From positions 1,054,001-1,118,000 of the forward strand of contig CBDAPZ010000001.1 in NCBI GenBank assembly GCA_965198855.1: a stretch of DNA of 64,000 bases, read 5' to 3'. The stretch comes from BOG-908 sp965198855 (GTDB lineage Bacteria; Pseudomonadota; Alphaproteobacteria; Acetobacterales; Acetobacteraceae). The notes beneath the pieces are model-generated. The model saw only the letters and a program-made list of their open reading frames with translations, ran no database searches and was not told where the DNA came from. The position numbers were made by a program, and so were the translations under genes. Shown here one piece after another: positions 26,725 through 35,353 of the stretch (the first letter of the stretch is position 1; every line of letters starts with the position of its first letter).

Positions 26725-27364
26725 GGTTGCGGCATATGGGCGCACGTTCCGCCCGGCGAAGTGGCTGGCGGTGTTTTTGCTACTCTTTGCCACAGGCGTA
26801 CGGGCAGCGCCGGTGCGATTGCTGGTGTTCGGCGATTCGCTGGCTGCCGGTTACGGGCTGCCGCATGAGGATGGTTTCCAATCGCAGCTTGCGGCGGCGC
26901 TGAAGGCGCTGGGCCACGACGTGGTGGTTCTCGATGGCGGCGTCTCCGGCGACACCAGTGCCGGCGGCCGTGCACGGATCGACTGGGCCTTGGGCGATAA
27001 TCCGGACGTGGCAATCCTGGAATTAGGCGCCAATGACGGCCTGCGTGGTCTGGACCCCGCACAGATGGAAGCCAATCTGGCCGCGATATTGGACACGCTG
27101 TCCGCTCATCACGTGCCGGTGCTGCTTACCGGCATGGAAGCACCTCCCAATCTCGGAGCCGCCTACGGTGCCCAATTCCGCGCTGTCTACGGGCAACTCT
27201 CGCACCGCCCCGGCCTCATCTACGATCCATTTTTTCTGAAGGACGTTGCCGCCAACCCGGCGCTCAACCAGGCCGACGGCATCCATCCCAATGCAAGGGG
27301 CGTCGCGATCATCGTAAAACGCCTTACCCCTTTGGTAGAAAACTTGCTTACGCTTCGAAAATAA
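26723..27364 (+). CDS. tesA: Periplasmic SGNH lysophospholipase/thioesterase I/arylesterase
   Basis: SGNH-hydrolase that cleaves acyl thioesters, lysophospholipids and small esters in the periplasm. The 213-residue precursor has a signal peptide (KWLAVFLLLFATGVRA) and then block I GDSLAAGYG with the catalytic Ser, block II GGVSGDTSAGG (Gly), block III GANDGLRG (Asn) and block V DGIHPNARG with the Asp-His pair. The start ATG 26723 shares CCATGG with the divergent ATPase gene. Upstream frame to 26441 is a shadow of that gene. A hairpin repeat follows. Confidence 0.95.
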   Translation: MVAAYGRTFRPAKWLAVFLLLFATGVRAAPVRLLVFGDSLAAGYGLPHEDGFQSQLAAALKALGHDVVVLDGGVSGDTSAGGRARIDWALGDNPDVAILELGANDGLRGLDPAQMEANLAAILDTLSAHHVPVLLTGMEAPPNLGAAYGAQFRAVYGQLSHRPGLIYDPFFLKDVAANPALNQADGIHPNARGVAIIVKRLTPLVENLLTLRK

Positions 27365-27411
27365 AAGTTCTTTGGTTCTTTCTTTCAAAAAAGAACTACT
27401 TTCTTCCGTTC
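27361..27411. repeat. A/T hairpin repeat between convergent tesA and nuclease genes
   Basis: Hairpin at 27375-27396 (GTTCTTTCTTTCAAAAAAGAAC, one mismatch), preceded by AAAAGTTCTTTG and overlapping both gene ends. Probable terminator for both directions; same family as the repeats at 28.6, 31.8 and 44.8 kb. Confidence 0.6.
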
Positions 27412-28490
27412 TAATCGCTCGCAAGCGTAGTCCGCGTCATCGTCACTTTCCCCGAAAGGACATCAGTCACCTTCACCAACGGATACCCGATGTAGATATC
27501 CGTGCTCTGCCGCCAGGCATCGACGATTTCATCACGCAGTTCCGCGGCTCCCGCTGCAAGCCGCGCCGTCGTGAAAGCGACTTCCGCCGGCTGCGCCGTC
27601 TGGAACAGATCAGTGCCCGCCACCTGATAAAGCGGCACCACCTGCGCCAATGTCTGTGCCAAATATTGCGGCACGCGCTGCTCGATCGCGCATTTGCAAT
27701 CGTGATATTTTGGCACTTCCGCCTGGAGTTCGGTAGGGCTGACGAAGTTCTTCACGAACGCACCTTCGAACTGCGCATGGATCGGCTTGGTGGTGTAGCC
27801 GTTCGGGTTTGGGTAATTACCCCAGCCGTTATAGTGGATCGACACGTGCAAAGGCTGGCTGCCGTCGCCGACGAAATGGCTCCAGTAGCCGATATCGCGC
27901 AAGGTGAGTTTCTTGCGCAGGTCAAGCTGGTAGGCGAAATAGGTCTTGTCTTCGGTGGTGGTCGCCGTCTGCTGGCCCTTCAGCAGCGCACGGTAGATGC
28001 CGAAATCCTTACGCAACTGCTCGAAACCGTCGAGCATCTCGTAGGGGAGATAACCGCCGGTATACTGATCCTGACCTGCAGGTGCCGTCGCCGTGCGCTG
28101 TGCCGTGTCGAACGCTTCGCGCGTTGCCGGCAGGGCATTCAGCGGGACCGCGCCGCCGACGACCACGCCGCTATCATCGATATCGATAAAATGGCCCGGA
28201 TCGCGCTCGGCATCGTGCACGTTGTTGAAATAGGGATACGGGATTGCATACTGCTCGATAGTGACGGTTGTTTTCGAGATGTCCGGCTCTGGGCCTTCCT
28301 CGCCGATCTGTTTCGCGGCCTCGACGGTGCGCACAAAGGCGGGTACGTCGTTGGTCAAAGCGAATACGGCAGCAGTGCTGATCTCGACGTGGCCGGTATG
28401 GCCCCAGGCGAAAGCGTGCTGCGACAGCATGGTGCCGCTGAACAGCGCCATGGCGCCGATCGCCGCGTGATGCGACGTGATGTGAAACAT
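27411..28490 (-). CDS. Secreted S1/P1-type zinc nuclease or phosphoesterase
   Basis: Member of the S1/P1 nuclease and zinc phospholipase C superfamily, likely periplasmic or secreted and degrading nucleic acid. The 359-residue precursor has a signal peptide (AAIGAMALFSGTMLSQHAFA) directly followed by WGHTGHVEI, the N-terminal Trp/His zinc-binding start of the mature enzyme. The family motif HFVGDGSQPLHVS lies in the middle, with DPGHFIDIDD earlier. ATG 28490 has AGAGGAGA upstream; an open frame to 28733 is discarded because it would bury the signal peptide. Gene alone; flanked by hairpin repeats on both sides. Confidence 0.88.
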   Translation of the reverse strand: MFHITSHHAAIGAMALFSGTMLSQHAFAWGHTGHVEISTAAVFALTNDVPAFVRTVEAAKQIGEEGPEPDISKTTVTIEQYAIPYPYFNNVHDAERDPGHFIDIDDSGVVVGGAVPLNALPATREAFDTAQRTATAPAGQDQYTGGYLPYEMLDGFEQLRKDFGIYRALLKGQQTATTTEDKTYFAYQLDLRKKLTLRDIGYWSHFVGDGSQPLHVSIHYNGWGNYPNPNGYTTKPIHAQFEGAFVKNFVSPTELQAEVPKYHDCKCAIEQRVPQYLAQTLAQVVPLYQVAGTDLFQTAQPAEVAFTTARLAAGAAELRDEIVDAWRQSTDIYIGYPLVKVTDVLSGKVTMTRTTLASD

Positions 28491-28574
28491 TCTTGTCTCC
28501 TCTTGTGCCAGTTCGTTACTGGGCAACGGAAAAAACCTGATTTCGAGGAGAGATGGCGTGAAAGATGGATGACA

Positions 28575-28617
28575 AAAAACAGCGCTTCTTTTTTTGAAAA
28601 AAAGAAGCAAAAAACTT
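28575..28617. repeat. A/T hairpin repeat after the aldehyde dehydrogenase gene
   Basis: Hairpin 28584-28608 (GCTTCTTTTTTT, one base, then the complement) next to CAAAAAACTTTT, right beside the dehydrogenase stop on the minus strand. It is the cleanest copy of the terminator-like half of the repeat family. Confidence 0.65.
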
Positions 28618-30054
28618 TTATTTCGGGATGGATACGCCCAAGAAGCGCAGTGCGATCTTGGTGACGCGGCCGTGTGGAGGGCGCAGATACTCGAAGCCGG
28701 AGAAAAAGCCGGGCTTGTGTATGGCACGTGCATGGGAAAACCGGAGAAAACCCTCCCTGGCGTGATAGGCGCCCATGCCGCTGGGGCCTATTCCGCCAAA
28801 TGGCAGATCCTCCTGGGCAGTGTGGATGATCGTGGAATTGATGGTGACACCACCGGACATCGTGCGGTCGAGTATCTTGCGCTCGGTGTTGCTGTCTTTC
28901 GTGTAGGCGTATAGGGCGAGCGGACGCGGGCGACGATTGACAAAGATGATGGCCGAGTCAGTCGACTCCGTGCGGATGACCGGCAGGATGGGCCCGAAGA
29001 TCTCGTCTCGCATCAATCGCCCATCTACAGGCGGGTCGAGCACCACCGTGGGCGGGAACAGGCGCGCGTTACCGCCGCCCAGGGAATGGTGCCGGAACAC
29101 GATCGCACCGCCGGCCTCGGCCTCGGCCACTAGATCGGCCAGGCGCTGATAGTGACGATCCGAAATGATCGCCGTGTAATCGGGATTGGCGTCGAGCGAC
29201 GGGTACATCGCTTCGGCCGCCGCGATGACGCCCTGCGCGAAGGCCTCGGCTTTTTGCGACGGCACCAGCGCGTAATCCGGCGCCACACAGGTCTGGCCGG
29301 CATTGAAGAACTTGCCCAATGCGACGGAGCGCGCAGCATCCGCTGAGTCATACGTCTCATCGACAATCACCGGGGATTTGCCGCCTAGCTCAAGTGTCAC
29401 TGGCACCAGGTTATCGGCGGCAGCTCGCATCACCTCGCGGCCGATATTTGTCGATCCCGTGTAGAGCAGATGGTCGAAGGGCAGGGCACAAAAGGCACGG
29501 GCCACGTTCGCATCGCCCTGCACCACCAACACCTCCTCCGGCGAGAACGAGCCGGCGAGTAGCCTGGCGAGCAGATCGCTGGTCGCCGGCGTGAGCTCCG
29601 AAGGCTTGATCATCGCCCGGTTGCCGGCCGCCAGAACACCGACGAGCGGGCCTAGCGTGAGAAATAGCGGGTAATTCCACGGTGCAACGATGCCGACCAC
29701 GCCGAGCGGCTTGTAATCGACGCGGTTCATTGCCGGCTGGAAGTTCATGCTCACGCGGCGGCGGCGGCTGCGCATCCAGCTTGCCACATGCCGGCGTGCA
29801 TATGCGCATGCGGCGAGTGTCGGCAGCACTTCAGATACCAGTGTTTCCACCTGTGACCGGCCGCCGAAATCGGCGTTGATGGCATCGACAAGTGCTGTGC
29901 GGTTGTCGCGCAGGAGCATTTCGAGGCGGCGAAGTGATTGCCGCCGCTGCTCCGCGGGCGGAAGCGGGGCGCTGTCGAAGGCGCGTCGCTGGCGGTCGAG
30001 TGCCGCCTGCAGATCCATCTCGACGCCACCGGATCGTCCGACTACCTGATCCAT
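28618..30054 (-). CDS. Aldehyde dehydrogenase (coniferyl-aldehyde dehydrogenase type)
   Basis: NAD(P)-dependent enzyme oxidising an aldehyde to its acid. The 478-residue length, GVVGIVAPWNYPL near residue 115, the general-base motif LELGGKSP and the catalytic Cys in FFNAGQTCVAPDY fit the family; the missing long C-terminal arm and the ending HGRVTKIALRFLGV point to the coniferyl-aldehyde/membrane-associated group. ATG 30054 is used; an internal Met at residue 13 is possible. It is divergent from the gamma-glutamyltransferase-like gene, with 132 bp between the starts. Physiological substrate is unknown. Confidence 0.9.
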   Translation of the reverse strand: MDQVVGRSGGVEMDLQAALDRQRRAFDSAPLPPAEQRRQSLRRLEMLLRDNRTALVDAINADFGGRSQVETLVSEVLPTLAACAYARRHVASWMRSRRRRVSMNFQPAMNRVDYKPLGVVGIVAPWNYPLFLTLGPLVGVLAAGNRAMIKPSELTPATSDLLARLLAGSFSPEEVLVVQGDANVARAFCALPFDHLLYTGSTNIGREVMRAAADNLVPVTLELGGKSPVIVDETYDSADAARSVALGKFFNAGQTCVAPDYALVPSQKAEAFAQGVIAAAEAMYPSLDANPDYTAIISDRHYQRLADLVAEAEAGGAIVFRHHSLGGGNARLFPPTVVLDPPVDGRLMRDEIFGPILPVIRTESTDSAIIFVNRRPRPLALYAYTKDSNTERKILDRTMSGGVTINSTIIHTAQEDLPFGGIGPSGMGAYHAREGFLRFSHARAIHKPGFFSGFEYLRPPHGRVTKIALRFLGVSIPK

Positions 30055-30186
30055 CGCCAGTCACTCCTGCCGGTCTATAAGCATGGCTGCAGGAGATCGC
30101 CTCGGCAAGCCCGGGGTTCAGCTTCCTTGCCGTCCTTTCGGAAGCCGGTTATCCACCGCGCGAGTCTTTTTGGAGTGTTCGAACCG

Positions 30187-31620
30187 GTGGGCAGACGCAA
30201 ATGCGGCCGTGCGCGGCTGGGCCTGGTGCTGACGCTCGGGGCGACCCTGGCCGATGGCGGGTGCAGCACGTTCGCCAATTATAAGAAGATGGTGGTTGGC
30301 GGCCCGCTGGCGCCGGGCGAGCACCTGAAGGGTTTTATCGGCGGCGTCGCTGCGGACGAGCCGTTGGCAGCCCTTGCCGCGCGCGAGATATTGGCGACCG
30401 ACGGCAGCGCCGCAGACGCTGCGGTGACGCTGGGATTCATGCTCTCCGTCACCTTGCCGTCACGCGCTTCCTTGGGTGCGGGCGGCGCCTGCATCGCCTA
30501 TAAGCCGGGCGCCTATTCGGTGAACCACGGCGTGCCGGAAGCGATCCTGTTCGTGCCGCGTGCGCCTGCTGCGACCGCCGGTGATCGTCCGGCTTCCGTG
30601 CCGATGCTGGCCCGCGGCCTATATCTGCTCAGCGCCCGCTACGGCACCAAGCCGCTGGCCGACCTCATGCTGCCGGCGCGCCAGGCGGCCGCCCAAGGCA
30701 TCACCATCTCACGTGCGCTGGCGACGGATTTGACACAGGTGCAAGGGCCGTTGCTGGCCGATGCCGGTTCAGCCGCGGTGTTTGCGCCGGGCGGCAAGCC
30801 GCTCGGTATTGGCGACCACCTGGTGCAGCACGACCTTGGCGCAAGTCTTTCCGTGCTCAGCAGTGCCGGAGTCGGCGACATGTATCAGGGGTTGCTCGCC
30901 CAGGCCCTGGTGCGCACATCCGCACTGGCGGGCGGTCCTGTCACCGATGCCGATCTACGCGCAGCCGTGCCGTCGATCGCCAACCCGATCGTGGTCAAGG
31001 CCGGCGAGGACCAGGCGGCGTTCCTGCCGCCGCCGGCCGATGGCGGCCTTGGGGCTGCGGCGGCGTTCCTGAACCTCGAGCGCAATGGCGTCGTCTCGCA
31101 GTCGCTGGCCAATCTTTCCGTCGCGGCACCCGCACAGTGGCGTGCACATGGCGGCGATCCGCTGCAGATGCTAATGAGCGGATCCTATAGCGGCACGTTG
31201 CCGGCGCTGCCGGCCTCTACCAGCTTTGTCGTCGTCGACCGTAAAGGTGAGGCGGTGGCTTGCGCGCTGACCATGGATAATCTGTTCGGCACCGGCCGCA
31301 TCGCGCCCGGCACCGGGATCATGCTCGGCGCCTCGCCCGCGATCAAACCGATGCCGCTGCTAACCGCCGCCATCGCCTGGAGCTCCGGCCGCGATGCCTT
31401 CCGTGCGGCAGTGGGTGCCTCAGGCCAGAACGCCGCCTCCCTCGCGGGTGCGGCGGCTTTGGGACAGGCAATGACGGGTGATCTGCCGCCGCGCACGCCG
31501 GTGCCGGAACCTGGCCGCGCGAATGCGATAGGCTGCACTGGCTATGTGCCGGGCAATACGTCGAGTTGCCACTGGGCGACGGATGATCGCGGATCGGGGC
31601 TGGCGGTCGGCGGAAGCTAA
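30187..31620 (+). CDS. Gamma-glutamyltransferase-like lipoprotein, probably catalytically altered
   Basis: About 477 residues from GTG 30187. The N-terminus has a basic start, a hydrophobic core and GGC at residues 24-26, a weak lipoprotein-type signal. The body follows the gamma-glutamyltranspeptidase fold (DGSAADAAVTLGFMLSV; SRASLGAGGACIAY; FGTGRIAPGTGIML). At the self-cleavage site the family has TTHxxVxD; here it reads STSFVVVD, so Ser344 replaces the nucleophilic Thr. The DFRETAP segment with the substrate-binding Arg is replaced by NHGVPEAI. It may be an inactive or repurposed homologue. The start is uncertain; GTG 30175 is an alternative. Confidence 0.75.
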   Translation: MGRRKCGRARLGLVLTLGATLADGGCSTFANYKKMVVGGPLAPGEHLKGFIGGVAADEPLAALAAREILATDGSAADAAVTLGFMLSVTLPSRASLGAGGACIAYKPGAYSVNHGVPEAILFVPRAPAATAGDRPASVPMLARGLYLLSARYGTKPLADLMLPARQAAAQGITISRALATDLTQVQGPLLADAGSAAVFAPGGKPLGIGDHLVQHDLGASLSVLSSAGVGDMYQGLLAQALVRTSALAGGPVTDADLRAAVPSIANPIVVKAGEDQAAFLPPPADGGLGAAAAFLNLERNGVVSQSLANLSVAAPAQWRAHGGDPLQMLMSGSYSGTLPALPASTSFVVVDRKGEAVACALTMDNLFGTGRIAPGTGIMLGASPAIKPMPLLTAAIAWSSGRDAFRAAVGASGQNAASLAGAAALGQAMTGDLPPRTPVPEPGRANAIGCTGYVPGNTSSCHWATDDRGSGLAVGGS

Positions 31621-31740
31621 GGGTTTTCGTTACCATAGTTAGCGTGCTCTCAGCCCATCAACTTTGCTGGTGCCCGGCGTAAGTTGGTGGGCAGAGCCGT
31701 AGACTGCGGGCTGCGCACGCCCAGGCTGATGCAGCTAAAC

Positions 31741-31792
31741 CCCGAAGAAACAATAGTTTTTTGCCTCTTTTTTTTCAAAAAAGAAGGCCTTT
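31741..31792. repeat. A/T hairpin repeat after the gamma-glutamyltransferase-like gene
   Basis: Hairpin 31763-31788 (GCCT ... AGGC arms with one mismatch) preceded by AATAGTTTTTTG. It lies just upstream of the Pho-like box before the phosphate transporter and probably ends the upstream transcript. Confidence 0.55.
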
Positions 31793-31793
31793 C

Positions 31794-31811
31794 TTGTCAC
31801 CGAAACGTCAC
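31794..31811 (+). promoter_or_regulatory. PhoB-box-like direct repeat upstream of the phosphate transporter
   Basis: Two 7-bp units, TTGTCAC and ACGTCAC, separated by CGAA, giving the 11-bp spacing of PhoB half-sites (consensus CTGTCAT with 4-bp spacers); a GAAA spacer follows. It ends 62 bp before the transporter start. Pit-type transporters are often PhoB-repressed, so repression in phosphate starvation is plausible. Confidence 0.5.
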
Positions 31812-31873
31812 GAAACCGCAACACTACTCCCCGTTGCCTCAGCTAATTTCCCGCCAGAATTAGTGAGGTTTTC

Positions 31874-33481
31874 ATGTCTGAGGCTGTTCTCTCAAGTTCC
31901 CACGCCGGACCACAACTCGACACCAGACCGCACTGGATCGGTGCGGTAGTGTTCATAGGTCTGCTCGTCCTCGGCATCGGTTTCGCCGTGCGCGGTATCT
32001 CTGCCGATATGAGCGCTGCCGGGACGCCGCCGCTTGCGATCGGCACCTTCCTGCTGCTCGGCCTGGCACTCTTGATCGCGCTTGGCTTCGAGTTCGTGAA
32101 CGGCTTCCACGACACCGCCAACGCGGTGGCGACCGTGATCTACACGCACAGCCTGCCGGCCAATGTCGCGGTGATCTATTCGGGCTGCTGGAATCTGGTG
32201 GGCGTGCTCGTCTCCAGCGGCACGGTGGCCTTCACTGTGGTCACGCTGCTGCCGGTCGAGCTGATCCTGCAGGTGGGCAGCGGTGCCGGCTATGCGATGA
32301 TCTTTTCCTTGCTGATCGCAGCCATCATCTGGAACCTGGGCACCTGGGTGCTGGGCCTGCCCGCGAGTTCGTCACACACGCTGATCGGCTCGATCATCGG
32401 CGTGGGTCTTGCCAACCAGTTCATGGCAGCGCCCGGCACGCATTCGTCCGGCGTGGATTGGAGCCAGGTCGGCAAGGTTTTCGAGGCGCTGCTGTTCAGC
32501 CCGCTCGTCGGCTTCATCGGCTCGGCCGGGCTGCTGCTGACGATGAAGCTGTTCGTGAAATCCCGCGCCCTCTACGAGGCGCCCGACACCAGCAAGCCGC
32601 CGCCGCCTTGGATCCGCGGCCTGCTGATCCTCACCTGCACTGGCGTCTCCTATGGCCATGGCTCGAATGATGGGCAGAAGGGCATGGGCCTGATCATGCT
32701 GATCCTGATCGGCTCGCTGCCGACGGCCTATGCGCTCAATCACGCCATGCCGGCCAGTCACACGCCTGCCTTCGTCGCCATGGCCGAAAAAGCCGAAGCG
32801 GTGTTCCACGCCCATGCCGGTGCGACCGTTCCCACTGCCGGCGATGCGCGCGGCATCGCCACCGCCGCCATCCGCGACAAGAAATTCGGCACGCCCGAAC
32901 TTTACGGTGCCCTGGAAAGCCTGAGCACCGATATCGCAGCCCGCGTACAGTCCAGCGGCGGCGTTGCCAGCGTGCCGGCCGCGGTGACCACCAACGTGCG
33001 TAACAGCATGTTCCTCGCCAGCGAGGCAATCCGTCAGATGCAGAAAGAAGGCGACGGTCTTTCCGCCTCGGAGAACGCCACGCTGAAATCGTTCAAAAGC
33101 GAGCTCGATGCCTCCACGCGCTTCATCCCACCCTGGGTGAAGGTGACAGTGGCGATCGCGCTCGGCCTGGGCACGATGGTCGGCTGGAAACGTATCGTGG
33201 TGACGGTGGGCGAAAAGATCGGCAAGGCTCACCTGACCTACGGCCAGGGTGCCTCGGCGGAGCTGATCGCGGCCGCTACCATCATCGCCGCGGACCAGTT
33301 CGGCCTGCCGGTCTCGACCACTCATGTGCTATCGAGCGGCATTGCCGGAACCATGATGGCGAACGGCTCGGGGCTGCAGTGGAGCACGGTGCGGAGCATC
33401 GCACTGGCGTGGGTGCTGACGCTGCCTGTGGCAGCGCTGCTATCCGGCTCGTTATACTTCACCCTGCGCCAGATATTCTGA
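31874..33481 (+). CDS. pit: Low-affinity inorganic phosphate transporter (PiT family)
   Basis: Proton-coupled transporter of metal-phosphate complexes in the inner membrane. The 535 residues hold about ten helices and both family repeats: GFEFVNGFHDTANAVATVIY near residue 75 and GHGSNDGQKGMGLI near residue 260, plus ADQFGLPVSTTHVLSSGI in the second half. A long hydrophilic segment (about residues 290-410) splits the halves, as in PitA. Start ATG 31874. Upstream lies a PhoB-like box; downstream a GGCCAGGGG terminator hairpin. It is a single-gene unit; no phoU-like pit accessory protein is present. Confidence 0.95.
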   Translation: MSEAVLSSSHAGPQLDTRPHWIGAVVFIGLLVLGIGFAVRGISADMSAAGTPPLAIGTFLLLGLALLIALGFEFVNGFHDTANAVATVIYTHSLPANVAVIYSGCWNLVGVLVSSGTVAFTVVTLLPVELILQVGSGAGYAMIFSLLIAAIIWNLGTWVLGLPASSSHTLIGSIIGVGLANQFMAAPGTHSSGVDWSQVGKVFEALLFSPLVGFIGSAGLLLTMKLFVKSRALYEAPDTSKPPPPWIRGLLILTCTGVSYGHGSNDGQKGMGLIMLILIGSLPTAYALNHAMPASHTPAFVAMAEKAEAVFHAHAGATVPTAGDARGIATAAIRDKKFGTPELYGALESLSTDIAARVQSSGGVASVPAAVTTNVRNSMFLASEAIRQMQKEGDGLSASENATLKSFKSELDASTRFIPPWVKVTVAIALGLGTMVGWKRIVVTVGEKIGKAHLTYGQGASAELIAAATIIAADQFGLPVSTTHVLSSGIAGTMMANGSGLQWSTVRSIALAWVLTLPVAALLSGSLYFTLRQIF

Positions 33482-33487
33482 CCAGCC

Positions 33488-33690
33488 GCTAGGCCAGGGG
33501 CTCTGCCCCTGGCCTCTAAGCCTCGGACCTCGCCGGAGGTGACTTCCCAAATTCCCGGGATTGAAGGCACGAGGAGAGGCGCTTACCCGTGGCAAGTTTT
33601 AGCGACGACTGCCCCTTCTCCTTGCCGTAAAATGATGGCGCTCGCGGGCGCCACGCCCTGGGCCAGGGGAAACCTCTGGAGCCTAGCAGT
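33488..33690. repeat. Decayed inverted pair of REP-like elements with terminator hairpin
   Basis: Left end GCTAGGCCAGGGGCTCTGCC and right end, on the minus strand, GCTAGGCTCCAGAGG ... CCCTGGCC, with TTTTACGGCAAGGAG inside; a diverged version of the structure at 14762-14940. The hairpin 33492-33514 (9-bp G/C arms) directly follows the phosphate transporter stop. No gene is seen in the 200 bp. Confidence 0.55.
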
Positions 33691-33701
33691 GGGTCGGCGG
33701 A

Positions 33702-33893
33702 TCAGTCGCCGGAGCGACGCATACGGGGTAGCAGCACCACGGCGAATGGCACGGCAGCGCCGATGATTGCGCCGAGCAGACCGAAAATGTCGATTTGCCC
33801 TTCTGCTGCGCCACCCAGCAAGGCGCCGACGGTGCTGCCCACGATCGCGAGACCGGCAGCCTCAGGTAAGCCAATTCTAAAATTGTTGGTCAT
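33702..33893 (-). CDS. 63-residue glycine-rich membrane protein
   Basis: Product starts MTNNFRIGLPEAAGLAIVGS and consists of two hydrophobic, Gly/Ala-rich segments (about residues 12-26 and 34-55) around AAEGQIDIFG, then a basic end PRMRRSGD. The glycine-zipper look suggests helix packing in a membrane. ATG 33893 with AAAGG upstream is preferred over the longer frame to 33932. No family is recognised. It lies between the REP-like pair and the efflux adaptor gene, on the same strand as the adaptor but 138 bp downstream of it. Confidence 0.6.
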   Translation of the reverse strand: MTNNFRIGLPEAAGLAIVGSTVGALLGGAAEGQIDIFGLLGAIIGAAVPFAVVLLPRMRRSGD

Positions 33894-34031
33894 ACGACCA
33901 GCCTTTCTCAAAAAGCGTCCATGAGAAGGCAATTAACACTCCTGCCGGCTGATTTCCAGGGTAACGTTTGTCGATTCTTTGCGCCAGGAGGTGAGAGTAG
34001 TGCGAATACTCATAAACCGTCAATAAATCTA

Positions 34032-35309
34032 TTATTCCGACTCACTCGCAATAGGCGAGCTCTTTGCAATCGTGTTCAACTCCTGGATGTGAGAACCATC
34101 CGTTAGTCGAGACGCGCCATCCGTCACCACTACCTGACCGAGTTTCAAACCCGCTGATACAACCGCAAGATTTTCGGTTTGACGAGCGACGGTGACTGGC
34201 AGCCGCGCGACCACATGTCCGGGTTTGACCTCGAACACGAAAGCCCCTTGAGGACCACGCTGAATGGCGGCTACCGGCAGCACGATCACATTCTGGTCAA
34301 CGCGCAGGTAGAGGCGGATGCTTACGAAAGCGCCTGGCCAGAGACGCAGATTCGGGTTGGCGAAGTTTGCCTTCAGCTTGATGGTGCCGGTGTTCTGGTC
34401 GACCTGGTTGTCCAGCACCAGCAACTTGCCAGTTCCCAAAGTGGCGTCAGGGCCAGAGCCACCGGTTTGCGGCAAGGCATCGACATCTGGTCCGCCACGG
34501 GCCTGGTCGTCGCGCATTGCCATCGTGACGTCTGGCAGCGTTTGCTGGGGCAGGGTGAAGACGACCGAAATCGGCTGCAACGTGGTGACCACCGTCAGCG
34601 GCGTGGTGTCGGTGCTGTGCACGATGTTGCCGAGGTCGATCTGCCGGATACCGGTGCGGCCGCGCACCGGCGCGCGGATGATGGTGTAGCTGAGATTGGT
34701 GCGCGCGGTGTCGATCTGTGCCTCATCCTGTTGAACGAGGGCTTCGTCCTGCAAGACAGTGGAGCGCTGCGTGTCGGCTTGCTGGGCGGTGGTGTATTGC
34801 GACTTGGCGAGCTTTTCATAACGCCCGAGGTCGAGCTTGGCATTGGTAAGATTGGCCTGGTCCTGCGCCTTCTTGGCGACCGCCTGGTCGAAGGCCGCCT
34901 GGTAGGTGCGCGGGTCGATCTTGGCGAGGATCTCACCGGCGGCCACTTCCTGGCCCTCGCGGAAATGGATGTCGACCAGCGGCCCGTCGACCATCGGTTT
35001 GATGTTGACCGTATTGAGCGCCTGCACGGTGCCGATGCCATCCACCGTGAGCGGCACGTCGTCATGGGTGGCGGCCGCGATGCTCACGGGTATGGGCAGG
35101 CTGGCGACATCAGGCTTCTTGTTGGCTGCCTTCTGATGCGTGCGCAGCAAGACGAGGCCGACGACGAGCAGCAGGCCGGCGGCGAGGATCAGCCAGAAGC
35201 GCAGCGTGCCGCGGCGGCGGCGCTGCTTGATCGCACCCGGCGGCAGGGAGGTGAGGGTGCGCGGCTGACGCAGGGCGTCGATCTCGCCGGTATTTTCCAT
35301 GTTTCCCAT
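34032..35309 (-). CDS. RND efflux periplasmic adaptor (membrane-fusion protein, MdtA type)
   Basis: Links an inner-membrane RND pump to an outer-membrane channel. The 425-residue protein has a cytoplasmic N-terminus, one helix (FWLILAAGLLLVVGLVLL), a lipoyl half (MVDGPLVDIHFREGQEVAAGEILAKIDPRTY), a helical hairpin, the second lipoyl half (YTIIRAPVRGRTGIRQIDLG) and beta-barrel and membrane-proximal domains. It follows the outer-membrane gene by 44 bp on the minus strand. Unusually, no pump gene follows; in mdtABC-type operons the pump genes come next. Confidence 0.93.
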   Translation of the reverse strand: MGNMENTGEIDALRQPRTLTSLPPGAIKQRRRRGTLRFWLILAAGLLLVVGLVLLRTHQKAANKKPDVASLPIPVSIAAATHDDVPLTVDGIGTVQALNTVNIKPMVDGPLVDIHFREGQEVAAGEILAKIDPRTYQAAFDQAVAKKAQDQANLTNAKLDLGRYEKLAKSQYTTAQQADTQRSTVLQDEALVQQDEAQIDTARTNLSYTIIRAPVRGRTGIRQIDLGNIVHSTDTTPLTVVTTLQPISVVFTLPQQTLPDVTMAMRDDQARGGPDVDALPQTGGSGPDATLGTGKLLVLDNQVDQNTGTIKLKANFANPNLRLWPGAFVSIRLYLRVDQNVIVLPVAAIQRGPQGAFVFEVKPGHVVARLPVTVARQTENLAVVSAGLKLGQVVVTDGASRLTDGSHIQELNTIAKSSPIASESE

Positions 35310-35353
35310 AAAATGCCTTGCCTCAACTTCGGGGTCTGTCGACGCGCGCCGGG

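Noticed and set aside
14762..33690. Repeat pairs considered as CRISPR
   Set aside because: There are no regularly spaced short repeats with unique spacers and no cas genes.
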